From: Eretmocerus hayati
Taxonomy: Eukaryota > Arthropoda > Insecta > Hymenoptera > Aphelinidae
DNA length: 64,000 nucleotides
NCBI GenBank assembly: GCA_029851415.1
Contig: CM056743.1
Coordinates: forward strand, 75,658,186 to 75,722,185
Direction of reading: 5' to 3'
Shown here in pieces: positions 31,349-42,621 of the stretch; position 1 is the first letter of the stretch; each line of letters begins with the position of its first letter. Position numbers and translations under genes: made by a program. The notes under the pieces were generated by a model, which saw nothing but the letters and a program-made list of their open reading frames with translations, did no database searches and was not told the DNA's origin.

Positions 31349-32713
31349 CTCACAATGATCGATCGGTTTTCGCGCTGGCCTGAACCAGTTCCATTAAAAG
31401 ATATGTCTGCCGAATCGGTAGCGTTCGCGTTTTACGATACATGGGTTTCGCGTCATGGAGCTCCAGAAGTCATAACCACAGATCAAGGTGCTCAGTTTGA
31501 ATCTCAACTCTTCAATGCATTATTGAACCTATTAGGTTGTAAAAGAATCCGTACAGCCCCATATCGTCCTCAAGCGAACGGTATGGTGGAACGCTGGCAC
31601 CGCGCGCTAAAAACTGCTCTCATGTGTCACAAAGATGACTGGATAAGGACACTGTATACGGTTCTCCTCGGCTTGCGTGTAAGCGTGCGTCTTGACACTG
31701 ATGCTAGTCCCGCGGATATCGTGTATGGAACATCGTTACGCGTTCCAGGCGCATTTTTCTTACCTGAAGATTCGGAACAAGATCCAGTAGAATTTCTCAA
31801 TGAATTTAGAGAACATTCGAATGCCGTACGCCCAGTACCCGTGGTCCATAAAGGAAAAACTGGAGCATTTGCCCACAAAGATTTAGCTACTTGCTTACAT
31901 GTATTTTTACGTACTAGATCTGTCAAAACGTCTCTCCAGAGACCATACACTGGTCCTTTCAAAGTCATTTCGCGCTTATCAGATCGAGATTTCGTCATAG
32001 ATATCAAGGGAGTTGAGAAAACTGTCAATGTTGAAAATCTGAAACCCGCCTTTTATATACCTGAAACGGTCGATTCAGAGGTCCGCGTTCCTTCAGAAAA
32101 AGATCAGCGTCCGATGATTCAGACTGATCCTCAGCCCGCAATTCAACCTCAAATTCCAAATCTTGCAGTGCCTGATAGTGCCAACATTGCTCCAAAAACT
32201 ATAATTTCAAGTCAGAACCATGCAAATGTTGCTTCAAAAACCGTAAATTTAAGTCAGAGCAATTCAGAGAATGTTCCAAAAATTATACGTTTAAGCCAAA
32301 ATAGTACAAATACTGTACCTATGCGGATAGACTTAAGACAAAATAGTAGCACTTCAGTGCCTAAGCTTGTAATAGTAAGTCAATGTGGTGCAAGAGTTTC
32401 ATTGGAACCAGCATTTACCAACGAAAACAGTGATGAAGTGCCTTGTGAAGTGTCTCAAACTCAAAATCAGTGCAGTGCTAACCAAATAGTTTATAAGAAA
32501 ATTCTGTTAAAACCTAGTTTTAGCCAGAAATCTGTCATTATAAAACCTTGCTGTACTTTTCGGGATCGAGATCAAAACTTGGTAAGAATTTATCCTATTC
32601 CTCAAGTACTTGATGATTCAAGCCAATCAAGTAAACTCGAAAGCATCCTGCGTACAGCGACCAAAATGCACGATACCAAACTACCTCTTCCACGCGTTAC
32701 TTTTACTACGTGA
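31349..32713 (+). CDS. Gypsy integrase catalytic core and C-terminal tail
   Basis: Continues in frame after the stop: MIDRFSRWPEPVPLKD, ITTDQGAQFES (second catalytic Asp), YRPQANGMVERWHRALK (catalytic Glu), then the chromodomain-less C-terminal region with YTGPFKVISRLSD. From about residue 240 comes a 210-residue polar tail with repeated SQN, NVxSKT and LSQN words. The tail shows internal repetition and may be disordered. It ends shortly before the purine tract and 3' LTR. Confidence 0.92.
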   Translation, partial: LTMIDRFSRWPEPVPLKDMSAESVAFAFYDTWVSRHGAPEVITTDQGAQFESQLFNALLNLLGCKRIRTAPYRPQANGMVERWHRALKTALMCHKDDWIRTLYTVLLGLRVSVRLDTDASPADIVYGTSLRVPGAFFLPEDSEQDPVEFLNEFREHSNAVRPVPVVHKGKTGAFAHKDLATCLHVFLRTRSVKTSLQRPYTGPFKVISRLSDRDFVIDIKGVEKTVNVENLKPAFYIPETVDSEVRVPSEKDQRPMIQTDPQPAIQPQIPNLAVPDSANIAPKTIISSQNHANVASKTVNLSQSNSENVPKIIRLSQNSTNTVPMRIDLRQNSSTSVPKLVIVSQCGARVSLEPAFTNENSDEVPCEVSQTQNQCSANQIVYKKILLKPSFSQKSVIIKPCCTFRDRDQNLVRIYPIPQVLDDSSQSSKLESILRTATKMHDTKLPLPRVTFTT

Positions 32714-32792
32714 TATCCATTACTTCCATATTTGTATCGAAGCTCAAAAATTCTTTATCCAAAAAATTTTTTTCTCATTCGACAGGGGGGGA

Positions 32793-33335
32793 TGTGAGGG
32801 ATCTGCCCTACGAGCGACTCTGCGGCTGCGCCCAGAGAGAGCGTGCGTGTGAGGTATGTGAGTAGTGTGTGTGACTACGAGATCCGCTAGCTCAAGGCAG
32901 CGCGCCTCGAGGCAGTTCAAGTATACTGCCGTCCAAATATAAAAAGGCCGTAATTGCAGCTGAGTTGAAATTGAGAAAATCGCAAAAGACTTTACAACTT
33001 TGCATTGCGGGACATACAGTTCTTCAATTTCTAGCTGATTTTCTGGTCACTTCAAATTTTTGAAGAATTTTGTTAATTAGACATTAAGATGCGAAATTTC
33101 CCAAGCTATCCAACCATATCAATATCTCAATTTCGACCAAGGGTGCAGTTACGGCCTTTTTATATTTGGACGGCAGTATAGCCCTGCTTACGAAATACAT
33201 GCGGGCTTGTATCTAACCTTACCAATAAACCATCAATATCTTATATATTGAGTCTGGTCATCACCTTTATTATCTGGTCCGCCAAACTCGTAGTTAAGCC
33301 CACAATTACTATATATTGTGTTGGTATGCCCAACA
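32793..33335 (+). repeat. 3' LTR, interrupted by a MITE
   Basis: Begins TGTGAGGGATCTGCCC immediately after a purine tract. Matches the 5' LTR to its end (CCCAACA), apart from a 251-bp insertion at 32926-33176. Confidence 0.88.
32926..33176. mobile_element. 251-bp MITE in 3' LTR, TATA duplication
   Basis: Perfect 28-bp terminal inverted repeats beginning CTGCCGTCCAAATATAAA. Comparison with the 5' LTR shows that TATA was duplicated (AAGTATA before, TATAGCCC after). No ORF. The termini resemble Tc1/mariner-type MITEs, although those duplicate only TA. Confidence 0.92.
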
Positions 33336-33800
33336 GTAGCTTGAAGTTACTCTCTGTGCTCTCTCTGGTCCCTACTATTGCGGACGTGCCCTCCACTATA
33401 TACCTCAGTTCGAGCGACGAAGATGGACCCGTATAGAAGCACAAGTCTTTATGGGCGACGCGGGGCCACGCAAGGTTATTGAGTTGGCCGCATGATAGCG
33501 CGACTGTCGCGCAAGCTTTGCAAGCATCGCTGAGGCGGCAGCTCAAATTCGCTCCGAAACCTTGTCGCAGACGTGGAGATTTTAATTATGACGACTAAAT
33601 CGTCCCTGCCTAGGAAAATTGGAATGGTATTGTGGAGAGGTTCTTCAAAGCATTCAATACTCATTTCCACGTATATCAAAGTCTTTGCCGCATTCTAGAA
33701 ATGCTCGAGCGAATGTGAATGGGTTGAATGAAAAGTATATTAATGGCCTAATTAGGAGGCTTCCTTGGATGGAGAACATGCCCGTTCCCCGCAAGTTGTA
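33336..33800. other. No gene seen; short block shared with 44,470-44,530
   Basis: Around 33405-33470 is a stretch (GACCCGTATAGAAGCACA) that recurs inverted at about 44492-44530. Otherwise no recognisable frame. Confidence 0.4.
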
Positions 33801-33804
33801 GGGC

Positions 33805-34190
33805 AATAGAGAACCGAAACAACACCATCAATCCCAAGCCCCGCAGGGGCACGCAGCTTATGAGGGACATCTCATATGATATGTGTACAGTAGTGATAGC
33901 TCAGTCGGGAGCGTGCACGCCTGGGAATCTCAAGGTCGTGGGTTCGATTCCGGTCAGGTGGAATTTTTTTCCATTCACCTTTCCTTTTTTTTTCATGATT
34001 CCTATCGTTTCCCTATATTTATCAAGATATGAAATCTTTTGAGTGCGGCAAATTTTTTGCCTATTCAATGAAACTTCATGTAATTTTGGACACCGGAAAT
34101 TCCTCATGAAATTGAATCGGTTATTCGGTAAGAGTGAGTGAATTTATGTGAATCATAAGACATGTGATAGTATAACTCAGAGAATTTCTA
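33805..34190 (+). repeat. tRNA-derived SINE-like element, copy 1
   Basis: A head ending near GGGGCACGCAGCTTATGAGG precedes Pol III-like boxes: A box TAGCTCAGTCGG (33897-33908) and B box GGTTCGATTCC (33941-33951). Then come T-rich and unique tail segments. The T-stem does not pair properly, so it is not a functional tRNA. The whole unit is homologous to 35325-35690. Confidence 0.65.
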
Positions 34191-34330
34191 CCTTCAAACA
34201 CCACGTGAGTCATTGTATAGATGGAGTAGACGCTGGTAAAGGAAAAATACGATTCATATGATTTATGGATCGCCTGACAATAATGATAAGACGTAAAGAG
34301 TTTGAAAAATCAAATGTTTCCAATTAACCC

Positions 34331-35027
34331 TTAGCTGGCGCCGCTCCGCCAAATAGCATAGCTGGCTGACTGGGGTTCATTGCACCCCAGTCAAAAAATT
34401 GATGCTGTAGCTAATATATTGAATATTAAGACTCGAAAAATTTTTCGTAGCTTCTTCGATATGTTTTCCATGAGCCAATGTAGCCAGATAAGCTCCAAGG
34501 TCGAATGAAAAATTTCAAAAAATACAAATATCCAAAAAAAATGCAAAACATCACCTTTTTCACAAAAAAAAATTGTGAACGGCGCAATTTCCATCCAAAT
34601 GAGCTAAAAATTCAACTGAGTCATCTCGAGATGAGGTCAATTCAAGGAAAGAATAGCACGAAGGTAGATTTGGGAAAAAAGGTATTTATTCTGACATATT
34701 TCGACGCATGAATTAAGAATTTTCATTCTCACCTAATATGCTGGAATGAAGACGTCCATTGAAAGATTGACCACTGGACTATTCTTTTCTCATATTAACT
34801 TGATCTTGAGATAACTCAGTTGAATTTTCAGCTCATTCCATTGAAAATTGCGTCCTCTAAAATATTTTCAGTGGAAAAGCCTTTTTTGCAGTTTTTGCGA
34901 TAATTTATTATTGCATCAAAATGCACTCAAAAATAGCGCGCATAGCTGGCGCTCTGGGGTGTGTTGAACCCCACGGCCATTTTGCTTGGCTGTTGCGGAG
35001 CGACACGCGCGCCAAAATTGGCGCTAA
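34331..35027. mobile_element. Foldback/MITE with imperfect inverted ends
   Basis: The ends pair: TTAGCTGGCGCCGCTCCGCC on the left against the inverted GGAGCGACACGCGCGCCAAA...GCGCTAAG on the right, with GGGGTTCA...ACCCCAG just inside. Inner arms also pair (34600-34660 with 34780-34850). No transposase. A TTAA lies at the left border only. Confidence 0.65.
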
Positions 35028-35324
35028 GTGCACGAAAGTAACTGGCACATCTTGACTACCAACAAATGTCACTCTGAGCCCGGGAAACTTCGAATTACGC
35101 GCGTGACGTACTCATGAAGGAGGCCCGGGTTGTAATGCACCCCACAGGGACATCCGGAGGGTTCATTTACGTGAAATTCATTCGATTCAATCTGGAACTG
35201 ATAATAATAATAATTTTCGTAAATAATTCTCGTCATAACTATGATAATTCAAAGAATCATGATGATAATGCCCGTTTATCATAACAGAAAAATGAAGAAC
35301 TGAGAGATATGTGGGAAAACACCA

Positions 35325-35690
35325 GCAATTCTTAGCCTCTCAGGGGCCCGCAGCTTTTAACAAATATCTCGTCTAGTGATGCATCAGTGAGAGTAGCTCA
35401 GTCGGTGAAGCGCTCTTATAGCAACCCGAAGGGCCCGGGTTCGATCCCAAATTGACGTTCTTTTTAACTCTTCACAGAAAGGTAAATTGATTTTTTTTCT
35501 TTTTTTTCAATTTTCCATCGTTTACCCGTATTTGTTGGAAATGATTTCTTCGACTACGTTGAATGTTTGGCTTCTCCCGCGAAATTGTGGATCGTTTTAG
35601 ACGCTGAAGATTTTGTATGGAGTTTAGGCAAGAGTGGATGAGTTTGTGTGAGTTACTAGACAATATGATTGTAAATCTCAATTGCTGTGC
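35325..35690 (+). repeat. tRNA-derived SINE-like element, copy 2
   Basis: Same order as copy 1: GGGGCCCGCAGCTTTTAAC head, A box TAGCTCAGTCGG (35394-35405), B box GGTTCGATCCC (35438-35448), T-rich tract, and a tail with GCAAGAGTGGATGAGTTTGTG corresponding to GTAAGAGTGAGTGAATTTATG in copy 1. Confidence 0.65.
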
Positions 35691-37005
35691 ATGATGACAC
35701 GACTTTCTTTGTTCAAAACATCAGAGCTTACGACAGTTCCATGATGTTATGAACCGACTCAATATTCGTGTTAGTGTTACAATTGGATAATTGTTACTTT
35801 TGCTCGTGATCAAATTGAACCGCGCATGGGCGGGCATATCAAGGTTTATCATTCCTCAATTGTTTGTGCTGCTCTTAGCTAATATTAGTTTATGATAATT
35901 CATAGCGATGGAGAGAAGCAATGATGGGCCCCAGAAATCATCAAATTATCATTCAACAAACCTTTTATTTGATCGATGCACTGCAATATGTATGATCATG
36001 ATGGCTTGTTTTCTTTATGGAATTTTAGGAACGATCGTAGGCATGAAGATAGAAATACATGAAGTGGCTCTGACAGGCGAACAATTCTTCGTTTTTTGAC
36101 TACAATTCGTGAGTGGTGAGGATTGTTGAGCTGATTTTTCTTAGATCAAGTACGCAACAAAAATAGTCTAATTACTCACTGTGATCCAATAAATTTCTCG
36201 TATGAAAACTATTGTGGAGCTCGCTTAAAGAATCCGGTCTTTATTAACGTGTAAAACCACTACTGAGAAGGTCGATTGTTTCGGCAAATGATGAACTAAT
36301 ATTACTCGATGGAAACCAAGCGGGAAGGTGGCAGCTATACTCCATCTGGATGGGACAAGGACGAGGTTGTTAGTGTTATGTGAGGTGGTTTGTTGTTAGT
36401 ACAGGAGCATTATAGTTGATCAGTGCTGGAACATAGAATTATTTGATGATTAGGGGAAAAACGCCTTGGGGACTCAGAATGGGACGAGTATAAGTGATTA
36501 TCAGATCGGATCGGGAACTGAAAATTAAATCATAATCTATTATGATACACACACCACGCCGCAAACGCTTGCACACAGCGACTCACTGACACACACATAC
36601 ACACACACGCGCGCGTGCGCGCGCGCACTATTATAGTTTTTTATCTTGAATAATTTTTTTTGTTATTCTAGGGTAAAACTGTACAAAGTAAATACTTGAA
36701 GCTCTTGACATATTTTCAACTAGTTTTTGAACGATAACGAGACTGAAAAGTGTCGGAATTCTACCAGGGTAATTGGTATAGATAGAGAGCAACATGCGAT
36801 ACTCAGAACGACGGCCCCATGAGATCTGATTCAAAAATAACAATCTCTTTCTTACGAGATGTAAACACGGCGTGTTATGATGATTCTCGGGAGTCAGTCA
36901 TCTCGAAGCTTGTTTGAAGTATGGAGCAAGTACACAATTATATCGAATGGATGAAAATCAAAATCGAACCGCTGAACGCAAATGAACATTGTTGAAATGA
37001 AATTC
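35691..37005. other. No gene seen
   Basis: One 63-codon plus ORF at 35908-36099 has a hydrophobic stretch but no other support. The region otherwise holds only the microsatellite at 36586-36628. Confidence 0.4.
36586..36628. repeat. (CA)n/(CG)n microsatellite
   Basis: ACACACAC passing into a GCGCGCGTGCGCGCGCGC run with Z-DNA-forming potential. Confidence 0.9.
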
Positions 37006-40000
37006 TCACTGGCAGCTAACTTTCAGCAATTTTCTATCTTTCTCTACTTGTGAACCATTGCGCTTCCTTATTTTCAGCTTCTTCGCGTCTCTTGCGTCAC
37101 GATTCACCCATTTCAGTTTATAAAATATGTGAACTCTAATGAAGAAAGAAATCATGAATTCACGATGAGCTCGACACGACTCGTCCACTTGGAAAAATTG
37201 AAGCCTCTTTCCACCGACGCTACTCTGGATCTTACTAAACAAAAATTGCGCGATCACATATTCTGCAATAGACGGAAGAAACTTCTCGTCGAAAACATCA
37301 AGTGCTACTCGAATCACATGAACAAACTCTTCACTTAGGACGCGTAGTCGACCAAAGTCTCCCTCGGCTTTAGATGACTTATAGGCTTTCAGAAAGATAA
37401 GCATGTCATCATTTTTTTGAAAAGACTTATCTTCGCGACTTGTAAAAGACTCACAAACCTCACACTTGGATTAAGAGCAACATTTTGTACTTATATATCT
37501 CGCTACGTACTTAGTGGTGGCATCAGTAATTGTAAAAGCATCGTTCGGACGATCAATTATGCTATCAAGACGATCCGAATGATCGGGTAAACTTGAACTT
37601 CTCGATAGCGATGGATCTGAACGTGACTGATCTTCCAGAGATTATTTGTATTTTTCTGTACATTCATGGAGGCTCTCAACTCCTCGTGGGCTGAACTCCC
37701 CTTCGGAACACGTTTCAGTATCTGATCCATTGTTATCGAGATCTCCAAGAACTGAGCTCTCTATCAACTGTTGAATCTCGTCAGAGGCATCAATCTCAGG
37801 ATTATCCGGAGAACCTTCATTATTTTCGACTTGATACTCCCCACGCTCATCGGAATCGGAAGGACTATCTTGCACATCGTCGGGCATTGCTAGGAGAGCG
37901 ACTGTACCATCTGGTTGACAATTACTTGAAGATGATGACGAAATAAGATTGGCAGTAATTGCGTACTGTAGATTACGCCTCACTTGCATAGCCGTTGGAT
38001 TAGGGTTATCGCCGGTACGCCCTCGAAAAACTTCGAATAAGTCTTCTAGAGGATCTTGTTGTAATCGAGATGTTAATAAGAATTTTCCACCAGCTGCTTT
38101 CATATCTTCCCACTGCAAAATGATACTTTCAACTGTCAAATAGAAGCCCTCGATGAATGGTGGCTGCTTATCAAGATCTTTGCAATGCCATCCTTTGATG
38201 AATTCTAAGCTATCGGTCAGAGTCTCAAGAACTCGAGGATTACGATCGGACAATGGTCGTCGAAGTGGATTTGGGTCATTAGGGTGACGGCTATTGAGAC
38301 AATCAAAGAGGTCATCGATCTTTTTCAAAAAATTGGCGGTTAATACACAGTGCGGATCCTTCAGTTCTGAAGATAGAAAACCTGCAAGCAGCGCCGATGA
38401 GATAGAATCGCTGAAAATCTGCGTTGCTAAACTAACATTCACCTTTTGCCAATCATCTGGATCCAAATGAGCATCTGTCAATTTCGGAGCTGCTTCACCA
38501 GGCTTCCCTCTTTCTGATTCCCTCAACTCTCGGAGTGAACCCCAGGAGACACGATTCTCTCCCTCCCAGAAGTCATGGGCACGCACATTATTTCTCAAGC
38601 ATTTTATCAAATGAGGAACATCGTAATTGAAGAAGATCTTATGATCGAGTCTTTCAATGTAAGGTTTTTCTTTCGTTATACCCGATAGATTGACAGCTCT
38701 CTCATTCGGAGATGCCAGATCGCAAACCATCGATTTTGTAATGAAACCAGCTTCTCCTACATAATCTAGTACATCTGGAATGATTTTATTCAAATTGTCT
38801 CCCGAGACATCATTACGAGATAAATAATACGCAACTGGCTGACGCCACTTTTTTTGACGACCGACTAACTGAAAAACGAAAACATGATTGGCTTTTTTAC
38901 CACATCGACCGTGCTCTCCGAGATCTTCGACCCCTTCCACAATGTTTCTCTTGGGATTATATTCTAACCATTCTTTGAAACTCATTGCATCCCACATTAA
39001 CACGCATTCACGATCGCGACGAGACATGCCACTCGTTCTCATTTTCATAACTTCTAACAATTTACGCCCTTTCCCGGGACATAGATCTAACTCATTTACC
39101 CATTGTCTTATTAAAGTTATACACGCCAATTTCAATTTTCTCTGTTCGCGGAGCCAGCGATAAGCTTTTGGAGATTTGTAGAATAGAAAGATGCAAAATT
39201 GTTTTTCATTCTCTTCCCACTTTTTCAACTTAACATGATTTAACTGCATTTCAAGAAATTCTTGGGCCTCCTTTTTCAATTGTTCGCATTGGTTTCTGAA
39301 TCGTATCGTCTCTTTACATTTTTCATCTCGTATTTCATCTTTCAATTTGAGGCGAGCAATTACTTTATCTTCATTTTTGATCTTCTTCCTAAGAATTTTG
39401 GCGTCCCTATTTCTTTCATATTCCTTCATCCTCTCAATCTTCTCCAAATATTCAATCCTACCAGCATATACTTCATTCTGTTTTAACGCTTTCTTACAAG
39501 CTAAGCCTTTTTCGTTCAGCTGTTTCTTCAATGACTCTACTTCATCCTTATATCTCTTCAATTTGTCACTTTCAGAATTCATTGGCGAGCAATTTGTCGA
39601 CTCATTGTCGATAGAGTCTACACTCACGTTAATTTGAAGATCAACATTATGCGGCATTGAAGAACCAGCGCCACGAGTGGAATTATTATCTATGTCAATA
39701 ACTGGAGGCTCACTTTGTACAAGTGCAGGAGAGTGGATATTCATGCGTACTCGTCTTCCGTTATTGTCAGTAAAACCAGAAAGGGAAGGGTAACGTCACA
39801 TTTTCGACTAGACTAGGAGTGTTGATTACTTCCTGGACCAGTGACATTGGATTACCCGTATAATCTGAGGGCAAAGCATCATTTCTTAATCTATTCTGAC
39901 CTTTACCTCCTTTGCGCACAAATTGTTTCTCGTCGAAGTGCGCAGAACATAGACGATGATTTTCCATTTGTAATTCATTAAGTCCTTGCAGCTACGTATT

Positions 40001-40028
40001 TCCAGAGAGCAAACACCACTGGATACGT
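37006..40028 (-). pseudogene. P-element/THAP9-type transposase, exon 2 onward
   Basis: Minus strand. Begins after the acceptor TTCCTTGCAG (40029-40038). Exon 2 gives the second half of a THAP zinc finger: IQWCLLSG with the conserved Trp, RLCSAHF (the C-x2-H pair) and ALPSDY. A coiled coil follows (about residues 60-180 of the main ORF, 37642-39744, 700 residues). Then come P-type motifs: YRWLREQRKLKLACI, WDAMSFKEWL (catalytic Asp252), VCDLASPNERAV (Asp342) and QDPLEDLFEVFRGRTGDNPN (Glu567). The C-terminal domain continues in the same frame to 37006 with KYVARYIS and FIRVHIFYKLKWVNRD. Damage: TAG in exon 2, frameshift near 39785, TAA at 37642-37644 and 37471-37473. All three DDE-type residues survive. 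It would have cut and pasted P-type DNA using GTP. Confidence 0.88.
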
Positions 40029-41250
40029 CTGCAAGGAAGAGAGTCCCAGAACTACTCAAATTCAAGAGAAAATTGGCGGGCATTGATAATACTACCGTAG
40101 TGCTATTTTCTCAAGCGAAATAATTGGATTATCAAAAGAATTCAAAGAATTAAAAATTATAAAAATGGTCAAAAGACTTATTGGATTCCTCGTCCACAGA
40201 ATAGAAAATATTGCATTTGAATAGTAATGACTCAGTTTGGAATCTTGAGAATCGCCTTTCACGTTCACCTTAAAAATATGTCTCGGAATACACGACTCAG
40301 TTGCACATCTCCCCAGAGATAATGTTGAAAACTATCAATCAAAGAATGAACACATACATTGGAATGCATACAGTGGATACTACACTATGGTATGAATTAT
40401 ACTATTGTCATGATGAAATTTTCAAGGAAAAATATCAATTATACATTGATGAATCTCAAGAACGAGATGATGACCTGAAATTTTCCTTCCAGAAACCATA
40501 AAAAGTTTAACTTACGGTCAAATTATGATGAGAATGATTTACAATTCATGAATTTGTATTTTTTCTCATCAATTGGTCCATTTTCTCAATCAAATGGACG
40601 AAAACGTGCGAGAGCTGCGGGATGACCCATCGAAAAATTGCTGGAAATTTTCGCCAGAGTTCAATGAGGACGCAGGTAATTACCGCTACATGACATCACG
40701 TGACCTTATAATTCACAACGAGGGCAATAAGTTACCCACATATTTTCAGCGATTTTTCATCACTCTGATTATCTACTTCACTTGCACGCACATGGGGCGA
40801 TTCACGTCAACTCTCCAAGCGTGCTTTTTGAGCGTCGAAAAAGCTCTTTTCTAACGTTCTGTCTCGGACTCAAATCCATACCAAAAAAATATCAAAGACA
40901 TCTTATCCGATGTATTTTTTTCTCAGCTTTTCAATGGCGTGGTCTGTTTTACAAAATTAGGTCAACATAACCTCAAAATCTGTCTTTGAAAAATAAAAAG
41001 CTTTATAACTCAAAATTACCCCTTTTTTTTTTTTTTTTTTTTTTTGATATTTTCAATGGACAATTTTACGTCGATATAGCTTGAGAAAAAAAACGTATTT
41101 TTGATCCTAACGAGATAGGAAGCAAGACAAAAGTGGCACTACAACAACCGTGCGCGCGCCATGTACCCGCGAGCTCCCTTGTCTGTGACGTTACGCATAT
41201 GATGAAAGTACGAAATACATAACGATGAGTAATGATTTCGATGAAATAAT

Positions 41251-41422
41251 TTAACGAATAATTTGCCTTTTGCTTGGTAAAATCCAATTTACAAGCGACA
41301 CATATCTTAGAGTACTCGGGTATCGATGGGTACTTTTCGCTAATATTTTTGGGAACGTTCACTAAACCTTTAGTGACTTTGTGATTCTCCTTCTCAAAAG
41401 GATTCACGCACCGCGTGTTCAT
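41251..41422 (-). pseudogene. Zinc-binding-like exon fragment inside TIR element
   Basis: About 57 residues containing RCVNPFEKENH, then YPSIPEYSKICVACKLDF. The C-x2-NPF-x5-H ... C-x2-C spacing suggests a small zinc module, of a kind found at the N-terminus of uncharacterised arthropod proteins. It lies in the single-copy centre of the TIR element, so it may be an exon of the lost transposase. The family name is not known to me with certainty. Confidence 0.4.
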
Positions 41423-41817
41423 TTCCGACTCCTCAGGTAGATAGTATACTCCAAACTATACGATTCAAAGAGATATCGAGCAGCAATTCACCTGTCTGTA
41501 TACAATTCTCAATAATTTATCCTAATTAGTGCCGTGGACATCAGCTCAATTTATAAACCAAAGGCGACATCTCATGTTTGGGTAGTGAATTCTTGACGCC
41601 ACCTATCGGGGTGATCCAGAATATGTCAACTACGGTACCCCATAAAAATCCTCGGTACTTTGTTTAAGACATAAAGATTGAGAGGTTGAGGTGAGCCCCC
41701 GATTGCGCTCGAGTATGGTAGTGCTACCTCTTGCTGGCTCTCTAGATCGACAGGATCAAAAATACGTCTATTTTTTCTCAAGCTATATCGACGTAGAATT
41801 TTAAAAATCCCAGCCCA

Positions 41818-42113
41818 AAATAAATGACTCATTTGAAATGACTCAGGGATTTGGGATATTTCAAATGACCGATTTGAAATGAGTCATATGCAAACTATGT
41901 ATATAACTAAGTATTCTACGCCTGAAATGTAGAAAGGAATACTGAATCAAACATTAATTGTTGGAATTCTCTTCAAGTTTCCCAAACGAATCATTTCAAA
42001 TCAGTCACATCACATGAGTCATTTCAAATGATTCATTTCTATCTTTCTTCAAATGAGTCATTCCAATTATCCCAAATCCCTGAATCAATTCAAATGAGTC
42101 ATTTATTTTAGGT
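41818..42113. mobile_element. 296-bp MITE rich in TGACTCA motifs
   Basis: Inverted ends of about 40 bp: AAATAAATGACTCATTTGAA on the left and its complement on the right, continuing into GGGATTTGGGATA against TATCCCAAATCCC. It contains six TGACTCA/TGAGTCA heptamers (41825, 41839, 41880, 42015, 42054, 42095). It sits inside the right TIR of the surrounding element. Confidence 0.85.
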
Positions 42114-42395
42114 AGGGAATTGTCTGATCTTTCCATTAAAAATATCAAAAAAAAGAAAAAAGGGGTAATTTTGAGTTATAAAGCTTTTTATTTTTCAAAG
42201 ACAGATCTTGAGGTTATGCTGACCTTGTTTTGCAAAACAGACCACGCCATTGGAAAGCTGAGGAAAAAATACATCGGATAAGATGTCTTTGATATTTTTT
42301 TGGTATGAATTAGAGTCCGAAACAGAACGTTAGAAAAGAGCTGTTTGACGCTCAAAAAGCACGCTTGGAGAGTTGACGTAAATCGCCCCACATAT

Positions 42396-42621
42396 ACGTT
42401 TATTTATATATTTATATATATAACATATATATAAATATACACACACCTATATCTATGACATCGAGCACACATACATTGATGGGTACATCATGTACGTTTC
42501 GGTTGTGACTGAATTAATAATAATCTCAAATCGACGTGTTAATGATGTTTGCGTATTATGTACGACTTCCCGATTCCATGATTAACTTCGAGTGTTTTCG
42601 TAACCAAATTAATCATCTTAA
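42396..42621. other. AT-rich spacer with (TA)n tract
   Basis: TATATATTTATATATATAAC-type repeats at about 42396-42450, then unique sequence up to a TTAA at 42618. Confidence 0.6.

Larger units (their letters stand above)
25411..33335 (+). mobile_element. Ty3/gypsy LTR retrotransposon with three nested insertions
   Basis: Order: 5' LTR, leader, gag, protease, RT, RNase H, integrase, long C-terminal tail, purine tract ACAGGGGGGGA (32782-32792), 3' LTR. The two LTRs are very similar. Coding damage is modest: stops in early gag, a frameshift near 27205, a frameshift between protease and RT, a stop at the end of RT (29595-29597), and a stop at 31346-31348 in integrase. A TTAA element sits in gag, an unclassified hairpin-rich insert in RNase H, and a MITE in the 3' LTR. 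A flanking target duplication was not found; both LTR copies are followed by GTAGCTT, so the LTR end is slightly uncertain. Confidence 0.92.
40789..42395. mobile_element. TIR element (about 300-bp TIRs) with nested MITE
   Basis: The left arm 40789-41110 is mirrored at 42115-42395 (TGGGGCGATTYACGTCAACT ends) and at 41745-41815 (AGCTATATCGACGTA). The mirror is split by a separate MITE at 41818-42113. The single-copy centre (41111-41744) holds a coding fragment on the minus strand. It looks like a transposon with long TIRs that has lost most of its interior. Ends resemble each other as TGGGGCG, but no target duplication is certain. Confidence 0.75.

Noticed and set aside
33860..33955. Functional tRNA gene
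   Set aside because: A and B boxes are good, but the T-stem and anticodon stem do not pair, and a homologous longer unit exists at 35.3 kb, so a SINE-like origin is more likely.
35908..36099. Small membrane protein ORF (63 codons)
   Set aside because: Single hydrophobic stretch, no homology or expression clue; chance ORFs of this size are common here.
37405..37641. An intron separating the P-type transposase body from its C-terminal domain
   Set aside because: The frame continues across this stretch in register, including KYVARYIS, interrupted only by two TAA stops, so decay of one exon is simpler.
40301..40854. Two plus-strand ORFs in the P-gene intron
   Set aside because: No recognisable domain and partly inside a TIR arm; left unannotated.
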